A stretch of DNA of 64,000 nucleotides, taken from NCBI GenBank assembly GCA_024699855.1, contig JAMPIQ010000002.1, positions 5,270,001 through 5,334,000 on the forward strand. Direction: 5' to 3'. The stretch comes from Aphelenchoides besseyi. Taxonomy: Eukaryota > Nematoda > Chromadorea > Rhabditida > Aphelenchoididae. The notes under the pieces were generated by a model. The model was not told where the DNA came from. It saw only the letters and a program-made list of their open reading frames with translations, and did not search any database. Both the position numbers and the translations under genes were made by a program. Shown in pieces: positions 1-12,600 of the stretch (positions are counted from its first letter, which is position 1; the number at the start of each line of letters is the position of its first letter).

Positions 1-1411
1 CCAAAAACTTAAAAACTGAGGGTCGTGATCGTCGCATCTTTACGTCCATTCGATCAACATTGGGAGCAAATACCTCAACGGCGCCAAGACGAAATTTTAA
101 GCCTAAAAATTCTGATGTCCGACCCTCTTATCAGACTCTCGATGAAGCGCTTCGAGAGTTGGACAAAGCCATCGAACAGCCGTCAACATCTTTGCTCGAT
201 TTTGGTAAGTTGTTTTGTGGTCTTTACACCTTAATTAATTTTGCAAAATTTACGACCTTTACTCGGTAGTCGTAATCCAACTGCTGTTTTACAGCTTTCA
301 ATTTCGTTTTTTTCAATTAAAACCATGACTTTGTTATCAATTTACAATTAAGACTGTAAAATCGGCTTGTCGACGACGATTCGTTTTAATTCGTAATCCT
401 GCCGCGTTCAAAACAGACATTTGCCATAGAATTTAGTTAAATAATATAACTGACGGGTTTAAAATGTTTACGAGAATGATAAGCAATCAACCAAAAAACA
501 ATTGATTACAGAAGTTTACCTGCGAAAGAACGGCTCGAAGTTTGGAGAAGAAGAATGCCAGGAGGCAGCGTCCAAATTGCTCAAATACACAATGGCATCA
601 GGAGAATTTCGATTCTTCATCAAAATTACGTCAGATTGCATCAGTAATTAAAAATGTAAAACTTTAAATAACAAAAAATCTTAAGGCCATCACGAATTAG
701 CTAGTGCTATTTCTCGAGAACTTATGCTCATTGCGAGTGATTATTTTTTGAGTGGAGATGACACAAATCAAAATGTTCCCGAGCTTTTCGGTCACATCGT
801 TGCTTCGCGATGGCCACCAGGTAGAGGAAAAGCTATGGAATCGGTGAATCCAGTGTTATTCGTCGTTCACAGCCTCATATGTTCATGGGTTGATGTAATG
901 CAACAATATGTGCAGGCAAGTCAATAGTTTTTTAAAATTTTAATTGCTTCTTTTAGAATGAGCCCGATGTTGCCAATGAAGAAAAAAGAACAGATGAGTC
1001 TTCAACTGTAGAGGATGAAAATGTGGTCAAATCTCCAAGCAGGAGCAAAAAACAAGAAGCTACCTTAGATGGAGAAGAAAACGAGGCAGGCCAAATCGAA
1101 GTTGAAGTCTACGATAAACAAATGGCAACTATGGCAGCTCTAGCAATCTGTACAGTTTGTAACATTGCTCAACGAAACTTTTGGTTAAAGTGAGTTGCGA
1201 GTATGTAGACCGTGGTTATAACTGTTATTGAAGTGCAATGGAGGCGTTTGACAATGTCTTCATGGCGACCAAACATCTTCTAACCGAGCCGAAAGCCGAT
1301 CTCTCTCGCAATGTCAAACAATCATTACTACAATTGTACGTTAATCTCTTCAAATGGTCCGCAACTGGTCAACCGAAATGCACATCAGTGTCAACACAAG
1401 CCTCAAATTAA
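1..1411 (+). CDS. Unidentified helical protein, 3' part (5' end outside window)
   Basis: The reading frame is open from the first base, so the gene starts upstream. Five exons join in frame: one ending near 205 (LLDF/E), one from 511 (VYLRKNGSKFGEEE), one near 686-915 (HHELASAISRELML to MQQYVQ), one at 957-1190 (NEPDVANEEKRT to NFWL) and the last (NAMEAFDNVFMATKHLL), which stops with TAA at 1409-1411. The product is about 330 visible residues. It is rich in amphipathic helices with one acidic, Ser/Lys-rich linker in exon 4. It recalls an ARM/HEAT or MIF4G-like helical repeat, but I found no diagnostic motif and give no function. The third intron (916-956) begins with GC: CAG|GCAAGT...TTTTAG. 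Reading through it gives an early stop, while splicing it out keeps the frame. Confidence 0.7.
916..956 (+). other. GC-AG intron
   Basis: 41-nt intron with donor CAG|GCAAGT and acceptor TTTTAG. Without splicing the frame stops within four codons. With splicing, YVQ joins NEPDV in phase 0. Only the +2 T of the usual donor is changed. Confidence 0.65.
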
Positions 1412-3273
1412 CTTATGGGTATCTAATCGCAAAATTTTTATCATTATTTTAAGACGAACCGTATTTACTTGTTGGCATTTAATTTGCCTATTCGTGAAAA
1501 TGATTGATTGTAATAAAAAAGTCATAATCGCAAATGTTTATTTTTTCATCAAAAAGAAATCAGTTTTCTTAAAACTTTTGTGTGAATTTTTTTGGGGATT
1601 TGGAAGATCGATAACCACAAAAACATTTTAATTTTATAATCAACAAACGTGTTGCAAACGTTTGTTGACGTCGTCTTATTATTTAGAAAGCCATAATTAC
1701 ATTCAAACAATTCAGAGAATTTAACAACATTTTTTTTGGTTTCAGTAGTCATATCATTCAATTGGTTGTTATTGGAAGTCACAATATAAAAACAATAAGA
1801 TGATGTGCTTAAAGCTGTGAAGATTGATTGCTAATCTGCTGACATCTGTTCATTGACGTGTTGGAACCGTTTAATACGAAGGTTGAGAAGTTCGTCATCA
1901 TCGGAACTTTGATTTTAATCTCGTACCGCACGCAACATAAAAACCTGCTCACTCACGAAGTTGTCGGTTGAAATTGATTGCGTGAGACAACGAAGAAATT
2001 TATCACAACTTTTGATGGAAGGTCAGATTTCAACGATAATCCGATGGAATTCAAATTTTCAACAGAAAAGTAGCGAATATCATCGAGAGCGATTGAAATC
2101 CAAAATTAGAAATCGACTGTTGCTTTGTGGTTCTTCTTTGCATCAGAGGGATCGTATTTGCGAACCGGTTCCACATATTGCGCCGCCCTTTAAATTGCAC
2201 ACCAGAAATCGATCTCAATCACCTTTTTCTCTTAACTTTCGTTTATTGAAGGACGTTGAACGGTGAATTCGAAGAGACTCTCGCCGTCATCGATTCGTGC
2301 GATTGTACCGTTGCATTTTCACTTTTGGCAGTTGGCTTACGTAGACCGCGCGGTAGTTTAATTTGCTAAAGTAAATGTTTACGTTTGTGTCAATGATGTG
2401 TGAGTGCGTTCCAAACAACACATACCATCTCCATTTTTACAAAAAGGTTCAACAAGTTTGCGAAATGCGCGCGTTTTCCGCGTCGATCAACATCAGGAAA
2501 CGTTACGCTTCCAGGAGTTAGCCCTCGTGATTTTGGGAATATGCCGTGGAACACGCATTTTCATTGGAATCGATCGCATGGCGCTGTCTCTCGAATCGAA
2601 TGATGAATGACGAGCTAATGGAAAGAATCGTCGACATTGCGCGTCCCAAAACCTACCGACCCAATTTCACAGTTAACGCTCTTGACGTGGCATCGAGAGC
2701 GGCACCGTTTTTGTTGACCCCGAATCTCATCGGAGGTGTAGAAGAAGTTCGACGGTTTGACCTGCGACGAGATCGTCTGTCGACGCCGAACGGTCGTACT
2801 TCTTTTCACCACACGTGCCGAAAGTTTACGTAGCCGAAAAGTTTGATATTCAAAGTTTGGTATCTGTTGTTTTACAACGGTGTTAATGCGACGAAACGCG
2901 AATCGTTTCCGCAACTCGCCAAATTGTCGCACGTTCATTTATTGATCTTCACTATGTGTCTGCTTTTCATTGTGAAACAGAATTGTTTACGATAGAATGT
3001 TGCAGTTCGCTTATGCTTCTTTTAAGTTGTGCAGTTGACCACTGGAGAAAATGAACGAAATTAAAGTACGAGCTCTTTCATTCTTGTGCAGCAATTCGTG
3101 TCGTTATTCGCGATCAATTTCCATTCTCGGGAATCGTTTGCAGATTGTCAGTTAATTATCACAATCTCCTACAGGGATCTCCGCTATTTCGAATCGAGAG
3201 CGGAGCGGTGCAACGATTTTGATCGACCTGACAACTTTGGGCACATCCGACGATTACGCCGACGGCAGGCGAA
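1412..3273. other. Intergenic region, no supported gene
   Basis: Between two plus-strand genes. 1412-1960 is A/T-rich. 1961-3273 holds several 60-107 codon open frames on both strands (for example 2615-2938 minus), but none has a recognisable motif or a convincing exon/intron arrangement. It probably holds the 3' UTR of the left gene and the promoter/5' UTR of the isomerase gene. Confidence 0.5.
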
Positions 3274-5148
3274 ATGCAGCGACTTGACTGTCATGTAAAA
3301 GAATATACTTGGGGTAAGTTATTGTAAAGTGAAGGTTTGATAACAGCTAATTTTAGGTAAAAGAGGAGTTACATCAGAAGTTGCGAGATTGTTTGCTGCG
3401 GGTCATAAAAAATTCAGGATCGGACCAAAAACACCGTATGCTGAGGTAGATTGCGGTGCTTGTCCTACCAATGACCGTTATCTTTAGTTATGGATGGGAA
3501 CACATCCCGACGGTCCTGCAAGAGTTCAAGACACTGCTGAACGCTTGAGCAGTTTGATAGCGCGGAGTGATTCGTCTAGCTACTTGCTCAACAACAACGG
3601 AAAGAGTGCGGACGTTGATGAAGTTCATTTGGCATTTATCATGAAGGTTTCCAGAGTTTTTGATACTCAATTCGACAACCCCCTGTTTAGATTATGTCCA
3701 TTGACCACACTCTTTCACTTCAAGTCCATCCAACAAAAGTAAACATAATCGAATGACAATTGCATAATCTTAATCACAATTCAGGAACAAGCTGCTCGAT
3801 TGCACAAAAGTGATCCATTAAATTATCCCGATCGAAATCACAAACCGGAACTTGCTTATGCCCTCACTCGTTTCGAATTACTTTGTGGCTTTCGGCCGGC
3901 AGTTGAGATTCTGGAAAACATGAAAGGTAAGATTGAAATAAAAGTTCGCTTATGGATACGTTTTTAGCGTTTCCCGAGCTATCTGAATTAATGGGTTATA
4001 AAAAACAACAGAAATTTGAACGTTTGGTGCAGAGCGGAGTTCCACAAGAATCCACAGAAATGAGATTGGCATTACGAGGGTGTTTTAAAACGATGATGTA
4101 CGCATCACCAGATGTGATTGCCAAGCAACTTGCCAGTCTAAAGGCTCGTATTGCAAGTGGTGGTATGTTTTTTCAAGAACTTAAAAGAATTGATGTTTTA
4201 GTTCGTGGTTGTTTGATTGAAGACACGATAAAAGTAATGGAACAGACCTGGACTCTTTTTCCCAATGATGTTGGATGTTTTGCTCCTCTGTATCTCAATC
4301 ACATGATTCTACAGCCTGGACAGTGCTGTTTCTATGAAGGTAAGTAACACGAAGGTTAATTGCTTCAATCCAACTTCCGCATGATTTATACATTGTGCTT
4401 TTAGCCGAAGAACTACACGCTTATCTTAGCGGAGGTAAACTCAAGTAAAAAAGAAGTTTATCTGATTGACATTGTTGTAGAATGCGTTGAATGTGTTGGC
4501 TGCTCAAACAATACGATTCGTGCAGGACTTACACCCAAATTCGTGGATCGTGAAAACTTGATCGATGTGCTCAACTATCGAATGACCGATCCGTCGTTTT
4601 ACATGGTTCCAAGAACATCGTTAGATGGATACGATTGTGTTTCCGAATACGCGCCCAACTGCAAAGATTTCACTCTTCATCAAGTGGATGTGAGTTGTAC
4701 AATAACGTCTAACTATTCATTTGTGAGATTTTAGCTTCCATCGCAACGAGCTCCACACGCCGTTGTTGCCGAATTGCCCGTTTTGAATTGTGCATCGATT
4801 ATTGTGATTGTGTCTGGAGACGTCGAATGTCAGGAGCTGATTGCTGAGATCGAACCGTCCGGTCGTCAAGGCGAGTGGGGACTTGCGAATTTGAGAGAAG
4901 GCAAACGCGGTGACATCTTCTACATTCCACCGCAATCACAAGTCCGATTGATTAAACGCGGAGACGAAGATGTTCTCGCCTATCGAACTTTCAGCTACGA
5001 AGTAGGTCCCGATCACGCTTCACGTATCAAACTGCCAACCAACGATGTGGCAACGAAAATTGCTATGCCCATCAGAACATTCGATCATATGCACAACGGT
5101 GTTGCGGACTACATTGATAAGACAATCGAAATGGACGGATTCATTTGA
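3274..5148 (+). CDS. mpi: Mannose-6-phosphate isomerase (type I, zinc-dependent)
   Basis: Cytosolic enzyme that interconverts fructose-6-phosphate and mannose-6-phosphate, supplying mannose for N-glycans, GPI anchors and GDP-mannose. The first exon (3274-3313) gives [14 protein letters not shown]; exon 2 (3357-3445) ends in TPYAE; exon 3 begins at 3488 with [11 protein letters not shown], the family signature. Zinc ligands are visible in order: Q and H in SLQVHPTK, E in [10 protein letters not shown], and H in AEELHAYL. The catalytic segment [14 protein letters not shown] is intact. The C-terminal cupin part runs to IEMDGFI and TGA at 5146-5148. Length (about 410 residues) is normal. All introns are short with GT-AG borders. 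The start was chosen because it is the first ATG in frame before the conserved YTWG. I see no defect. Confidence 0.95.
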
Positions 5149-5221
5149 ACTAAGAAAACTAATATCTTTTGTTACAACCAAATTCTTTCAGTTTCCAATC
5201 ATTCTAATTGAGTAATTGCTC

Positions 5222-5455
5222 TTAATTCTTCCAATTAATGCTGCCTATTGTGCCATTGAAGTCCTTTGCATAATCAAAGCCCAGTTCCTTCCGAAATATT
5301 ATGCCTTTCAGCTCTTGCAATCGTTTCTTTTCCAACGTTGTTTTGTCGTCGATTTCCAATAAACGAGGATTTTCAAGGCTGCGTGCTGACCAATGAAACG
5401 GGAGCTCTGTATTTCCAGGGTAACCGAACGGCTTAATGACGCGAATTTCCGCCTG
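5222..5455 (-). CDS. Orphan terminal exon of an unidentified gene
   Basis: Minus-strand frame starting right after a CCTAACAG acceptor-like sequence (5456-5463) and ending with TAA at 5222-5224. It encodes about 76 residues beginning AEIRVIKPFGYPGNTELPFH and ending GTIGSINWKN. The mixed, charged composition, the GYPGN turn and the acceptor at its edge suggest a real last exon of a small protein. An upstream exon could lie at 5580-5730, where a minus-strand ATG at 5724-5726 opens a Lys/Arg-rich frame (MQICKRKSVAIKRG), but I could not join the two with confidence. I do not recognise the family. It is convergent with the isomerase gene (73 bp between stops). Confidence 0.45.
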   Translation of the reverse strand, partial: QAEIRVIKPFGYPGNTELPFHWSARSLENPRLLEIDDKTTLEKKRLQELKGIIFRKELGFDYAKDFNGTIGSINWKN

Positions 5456-6606
5456 CTGTTAGGACGAACAGTCGATTCGGTTGCTTCTTGAGAATTCGGA
5501 TGAAATCATGATCGTCTTGTTGTTAATCGTCTGCAGTCTTTTGTTTGCATTAGCAGCGGTGAGATCGGGCATCCACTTAAAAGGCCAAACCGATTTCTTT
5601 CTGCGTCCAATTTTGAGGACGCCATTGACGCGAGTCGCGCCGTTTTTTTGGGTCCTTCAACGCGTTGACATTTTCGGACCAAACGCCGCGTTTGATGGCC
5701 ACGCTTTTGCGTTTACAAATTTGCATTTTTGACATTACAATCATGAGCAATTGATCTTTTGAAATTGATGTTTATGATTGTGGCGTGGAAACACGCTTAC
5801 GGTTATGTTTTGGTTTCCTCTTTGCGGAACGTGTTCCAAACGAAAATTGGGCGACTTTAATTCTGCGTTTTGTTATCTCGGGTTTTATTCGGGAAACTTA
5901 TGTTTGTGAAACGGAACGTTTGGTCGGATTGTTTATCCAAAGACAAACTCAAAAGATCGCAATTCTTTACAGTCGTCCATTTTTTGTGCTGCCGCGCTCC
6001 CGTTTCTCAGCCTCGAGGACATTCAGATCTCGAGTGTCCCTTCGCTCAACCTTGAAGTCCGCATTGAAAGTGCAAAGTCGTTTTCACCCCAAAAATTCTC
6101 AACGTTTGAACTCGAAATTGGATTCGAAACCGTTAACCTTCCAGTTCGATCGTAAGCTACCAATTGGCATCATAGCTATTTGGTCTCATTTTTGCCTTCA
6201 GCTTCGACTGTCTACTTGCTACTGTTATCCATCATTTGATTCATCACTAAGCTTATTCATCCTATTTCGTGATTAAGCTCTTTAATGCGCATCTTGGAGC
6301 TAAACTGTAAAGTTGAGCAAACAAAATCGCGCAACAATTTCACACGTGCAGAATCGGCTTGAGTCGGGTGTAAATTTGAAGAGAAGCGCTGACTCAAGAA
6401 GATTGAGATCTCATGCCCATTCGATGAGCGTGATTCCACGTGCAAACATTGGACGAGGATGTCCACAGTGTTTGAAATCGAGTCTTTTTGTTCCGATGGT
6501 CACTCTCAATCTCGTGTGATTTTACGCAAATGACCAGTTCAGTTAATCGCATTTTAGGTGTTCGGGAGTTTCTTGTTCGAACTTCAATGATAACAAATGT
6601 GACGTT
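5456..6606. other. Intergenic region upstream of the girdin gene
   Basis: Contains open frames on both strands but no gene I can support. A plus-strand ATG at 5508 opens a hydrophobic, signal-peptide-like stretch (MIVLLLIVCSLLFALAA) followed by a GTGAGA donor-like sequence, without a convincing second exon. It overlaps the possible 5' exon of the minus-strand orphan exon, so at most one of the two readings is right. Confidence 0.35.
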
Positions 6607-9600
6607 ATGAATGAGAAACAATTCTGGAATACGCCTTTGGCTGTTTGGTTACAGTTAGTGGTTTGTGTTTACGAACATTAAAGAGTTGGATTTTTCAGAA
6701 ACTCGATTCTCGAAACGGAATGGCAATCAAACCGATCTCTTTGTTACGCCGATTTGTGTGATGGTCATATTCTGACTCTTCTTTTCAATATCATGTTTGT
6801 TCTAGAAAGGTGTTCGATATGATGAATGTGTTTAGCGAACCGGATGTTTTGTCCCGAGATCATTGGGCGGAGAGAAGAAGACCGGATTCGTCTGCCGCAC
6901 CTCGAATACGCACCTATCGTCTTCTGTTGCGCAACGTATTATCGTTTTTCCATGTATGTTCGTTTTTACATGCCTGTTCGCATTTTTTATACGAAAACAT
7001 TTGAAATTGCAGGAACATTCGTTGTATCCAATCACTCTGCCCGATGCACTACGAATAGTCGAGGGACCGCCAATTTCAGGTTTGTTTGTCGATTGTTTTT
7101 GTAATCCAATCACTTGATAACAAGTGGACAGTTGAAATCGCCGCGTTTCCAACCGAAATTTGTTGCGACCCGGAAACTTGAGTCCCAAAATCGTTCTTCT
7201 CGCGAGCATATTTTGCATGTTCCGACTTATGCAATAGAGTGAATCGAAGAGGTCGTGTTTTACATCTGCTGAACAGCTGCGATTATCCGCTTCTTTCTGC
7301 CAATCATTTTAATTCAAATGAAGTGGCGGACAAATCAAAAACGTCTTTTGTTTGTGCGAGGATTGAAGTTAACTCACCACCAGCTCTTTGTATTCTTGAT
7401 TACTAGAAATCACTCATCCGTTTCGCGACCCAATTCTCATCATTTGTGTTATTCAACAATTGCATAAACGAAATAAAGTGAGCGGTTGAATGGAATGACC
7501 TCCGGACGTACAAACAGGATTCCCACTAATTTGTTAACCCGCAAGCATTCGAAATAAGTGCCGCTCGTTGCTCAGTCGGACATCGTCGGCTGGTCATTTC
7601 CATCAGTTATTAGCCACTCTCGGAATTCGCCCGGTCGTTTGAAGGTCACTTGCTCGTTTCCAACATTTTGATGTTTTTCGTTTCTGTTGTTCGTTTCCGA
7701 CTGCTCTCTTAGTCGATCCGTTCGATTGGCTTGTGACTTCGCCACTTGGATTCGAAATGCTTTTCAGCTGTGGATTTCAAACATCGACTTTGCAGCTGCT
7801 CGTTGATTTCGAGTGTATACGCGTGTCATAACAGCGGGTACCCTACGGTCATTGCTTTGCGGAGATCAAAGACGAGCCGCTAACTTAGAATCACGAGTAA
7901 AAGTTTTGAACGAAATTTTTCGTTTGCTTATCAGCACGAGTGGACGACCGTCTGATAACCGCGAGTCGCCAATCGAACGGCCCTCACGCAACAAACCGTT
8001 TTTCTGGTCTTTCCCGTTGACTATTCTTAAACGTACTCGTGGTCTTGCAATTGTACAAACGAATGCACAGCGGGAGCCGTTGCGCGTTCGGCTTTTAGCT
8101 CAATTGGCTTCACGGAGTATTTTGCATTGTGACGTCGTCCCCGTAACTCGCAAATCTTCGTATCTCGTTTCCGTTCACTTTATTACGCGCGTTTAAGGTC
8201 GTTGGTTTCGATTTCTGGAGAATTGTCGGTCCCGTCTTTCTTTGTTGTTACGCAATTCGTAATCGTCGAGGAATGCAAATGAACGCATTCCGTCAATTGA
8301 GGAGCGTCGGCTCTTAATTGGTGGACTTTCGGGGCGTTTGACGTCGATTTGTTTGCATCTTGATTGCAAGTCGTAGTCCCGATGAAAGGAACGTCGATCA
8401 GCTTTGAGCATTCAGTCGGGTTTTATCGCCGAATTCCAACTTTTCATCGATGACTACGCGAAGGATCGTGAGCAAAAGCTCGTAAGCACGGTCAACCTGC
8501 TGATTAAATTTTCCGCCGTACGACCGGTTTCCACTTTTTCAGGTGAACGACGACGTAAAAGCGGAACCTTGGGTTCTTTGCATGATGGCCAGTCGATGTC
8601 ATTCAAATGTAGAAGGCCACTAAATGTTAGTAGCTATGCTTCTTGAGATTGGCTTTGCAAGTGTTAACAGTCGACTACGAGAGTGCAATTCCGTTGATGT
8701 TAGTCGAGAAAGTGATGCAGTTTTGACGTCCATGAAAAGCGTGTCGACGTTCCGGTTGTTCTTCGACGTGAAACTTTCACATGCGCACGTAAAATACGAA
8801 AAAAATCATTACGTCCCGCGCGTCATTAAACTGCGTGGATCGAATGCCAAATTTTGATCGCCCTTTGATTGTGAAATTCCGCTTTTTCGAACACAAAAAG
8901 ACGCAATTCAGATTTTTCCCATCTTGTGCGCATCAGGAATCGTACGTCGTTTTGTTTGTCATTTCTGAGCACAAAACTTGACGGCAAACGATGGCGCGTG
9001 TTCTGTTGATTCTCGTCCACATTTTACAGCCGTTGAACTTGCTGGTCATCGGTCTTTCTCTCTCTCGACCTCGCGTTCAGTTTTTGGCCGTTCACTACCT
9101 TCTCGCTTTCGAAAATGTCGCGCGATCGTTTGCGCGTTCGATTTTCCACACGTTTTTGTGTATTTCCACGCCTCTAAAGTCCACGTTTCGCGCTCGTAAG
9201 TGGGTTTGATTGCAGAAAACAGTGGCCATGAGATGCAAAAGCTGCTCGGACTGCTTTTAGGAGCTGCTGTACATCATCACAACCAGTCGCCGGAGCTCGA
9301 GGCTTTGCGTTGTATGTCGGCGGAGAGTGAAGCGGCAATTATATCTCAATTGGCAAAAGTACGTCGATCACAGTCTCTAGGAAGAGCTTATTCTGTTTAG
9401 ATCACAGGCAATCAAGATCTGTTGATCAAATTGAAGCCGGGCGATTCTACTGAGCTAACCGATTCAGAAGTGGTGCGTCGATTGTTGGAGTCGTTGGCCG
9501 AAGAACGAGACGATTACGCTCTTCGACTACTGAAAATGGCCGAAGAAGCTGCTTCAACATCTTCAACAGATGTGCGTTCCCCATCTCCAAATGATGCAAA

Positions 9601-12600
9601 TTGTCGAGTTCAACAACTTGAAGACGAGAATGCGGAATTAAAGGAGAAAGTGAAACGTTTAATGAGTTCTGAGGAAATGGCACGTCAAGCAGCATTTGGA
9701 TACGAAGAGGATCTCAACAAAAGTCGAGAAGAAAACGAGAAATTGAAATCCAAAAATCAAAGTGTTAAGGATATGGTTGATGGGCTCCAAGAAGAACTTC
9801 GGGAACTGAAAAGTGACAACCGATCATTACAACATGCTGTAAGTCAAATGAATATAACCACTATTGTATCGTTTTTAGCGTGATACGATGCAAGCTGCGG
9901 TCGATGATCGAACCAAACTGTTGGATGAAAAGGAAAAATGGCAAAAGAAAGAAGAAGAATACTTGGTAGGTTATGGAACAGCAAGCAAATGATCATTGTT
10001 ATTTTAGAAAATTTGTAATGAACAAGAAAATAAAATGAAATTGATTTCCAAACTAAAAGCCGAAGCCAGCGAATGTACTACACTACGAATTCGAAACGCA
10101 GAAATTGAAAAGGAACTTCGGAAATTGCGCACCGATTTCAATTCGAGCCAACGGAAACAAAAAGAAGTGAGTTTGAGGTCTTAAAGATACGAGGTCGTTG
10201 TTTTGTTTCGTGTGATGACTCTCGAATTAGCTCTAGTTTACTTATTCTTATGGAAACTTTTACGAAAACTATTGACTTAGAGTTATGGTCTCCAATTTGT
10301 GTTTCAGAACGAAGAAAAAATAAAGCGACTTACTAAAGAGAACCAAGAGCTGATCGAGGAACTTCAACATCATTCGCATCAATCCACGACTCTTAATGGT
10401 ACTTTGAATTTGACTGACATCGAGTTCTCCAATTTGTCTTTGGAGTCACAATTCCAACAAAAAGAAATTTCGGATTTGCAAGAACAAGTGAGACAATTGC
10501 ACTTACAACTGGCCGAGTATGTTAGAAAACAGATGCCCATAATTTGCATTATTTCCAGAGCTGCTCAACCGGAAGAACTTACAAATTTACGCAATGAACT
10601 CTTTAGTTTGAATAATCAGATCGAACAACTTTCCAACGAGAAGCTGACTCTTGAAGAGCAACTGAAGATTCACACCACCGAAGCTAAACGAACTGCCAAA
10701 CTTTTGAGCGACGAAAAACTAGTCAAAATTGAACTGCAAACTCAACTGAGCGATCTTAAAGCCCAAACTCAACAGAATAAGTTGTCAACACGCGAAATGG
10801 AGACATTGACTGCGAAGGTAACGTTTTTTCAATGTCTTTTTTGACGTACAGACTTTTCAGCTGAAAACTGCAGAGAGAACAATTGTTGAGCATGTTAAAC
10901 AACTGAAACGCGTTGAAGAACAACGAATTGAAGCCGAGAATCAAACACGAGAACACAAAGCGAAGTGCCATTCGATAACCGACGAGTTACGCAAGTTAAC
11001 CGATGAACTGAAAACAACACGTGAACAAAGCGAACGACAACGAAAAACAAGTGAATTAGAAAGATGTGGTTTAACTAAACGAATCGAAGAACTGGAAGAA
11101 GAGTTGGGCAATTCAAAGTCGAAGATGGTTGATTTGGAACACGTGCAAAGACGTTTGACCTCGGCCGAAACCAAATTGCACGAGAAGAACAACTTGATCG
11201 GTGAATTGGAGACCGAAATCAAATTACTTCGTCGTCAAGTCGAATTGCAGACCGAAAAAGCTGATCAATTACGCGAAGAACTGACCATCGAAAAAGCTCG
11301 ATTGGCCGATGTTCTAAGTCGAATTCGATCAATTTACAAGACTTATCGAAAGAAGCAAGAAGCCGAAAAACAATCGCAGGATGACGAGATCAACGACGAC
11401 TATTTGATTCTGAGCACCATCGAAACATTCTTGATTCAGGTGTTTGCCGACACACGCTCTGAGAAGGAACGTTTGCGTATTCTCGAGCAAAAACAAATCG
11501 AAGAAATCGACGAGTTGAAACGCAGTATTACAGATCTACAGCGTAAGGGCAACGAATTGGACGCAAACGACGATTTGGTTTACAAAAAAAGGATAATGAC
11601 TCAGGTGCCAACAATCCACTGGTTCACTAATTTTCCGTGTTTTAAGGTCGATAGTCTCAAAGAGCGGTTGTGTGCATCGTTTCAACGTGAAGATAACTTC
11701 CGCGACGAATTAGGCGAATCGAAAAGAACGATCGAAGATCTCCAACGACAACTGGTAACAACTAATGCATCCGATGTCAATTAAGTTTTTGTTTCAGCAA
11801 CACAATGTCAAGATGGAAAATGAATTGAAAAGATTGCGCATGGAACAGACGAGTAATGAAGAAGAACTTAGGACCTTGAGATCCAAATTGTTCGACATCC
11901 AAAACAAGTTGTCGGCATGTGAAGTAGCTCGGGACGATGCAAATCAACGCTTGAAAACTCTGAAATCAAAATATGAAACTCTAAACTACGAGTACGATCG
12001 ATTGAATTCCCTGCACGACAGTGTGACCGTTGACTTTGATCGCGCGAAATACGAAGTTGCCGAACTGAAGCGGAAACTGAAGTTACTGAATGAAGCAGCA
12101 GCGGAAACTCAAATCCACGCAGACGTTCAAGCATCACGGGCCAACGTTGAACAACGTCTTCGCGATTCTCTGCGTACTGAACGAGATCGATTGGCTGTTG
12201 CCGAAGACGAAATCGCTCGAACCCAACGAGAACTGAACGAAACTAGACGAAGCTATGCGGCACTTCTACGTCAAAAAGAAGCCACCACCGATGAGCTGAC
12301 CAGTTTGCGTGAGACAAATGCCGCTCAGAAAACTGCTCTAAATAACTTAAATGCCACTATTCTACAACTGAATTCGTCTCTCGCCGAAAAAGAAGCGGCG
12401 TTGAGAAACGTACGAGATGACTACGAGGTAAAGACCATTAACATACAACTACATCTTTCTGTTTAGACGTTCAAAACACGCGAAGGTTCCAATGGAATCG
12501 AACATGAAATTTTGCAACGACAAGTCGAACTTCTGCTTAAACGAAATGCCACCTTACATCAAGCCGAGCAAATACAGTTGGCGAAACGTTTGGTAGAAAC

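Noticed and set aside
5785..6276. 163-codon plus-strand ORF
   Set aside because: No ATG at its start, biased composition and no recognisable motif; lies upstream of the girdin first exon.
6832..7218. 128-codon minus-strand ORF
   Set aside because: Antisense to girdin HOOK exons that align well with the family.
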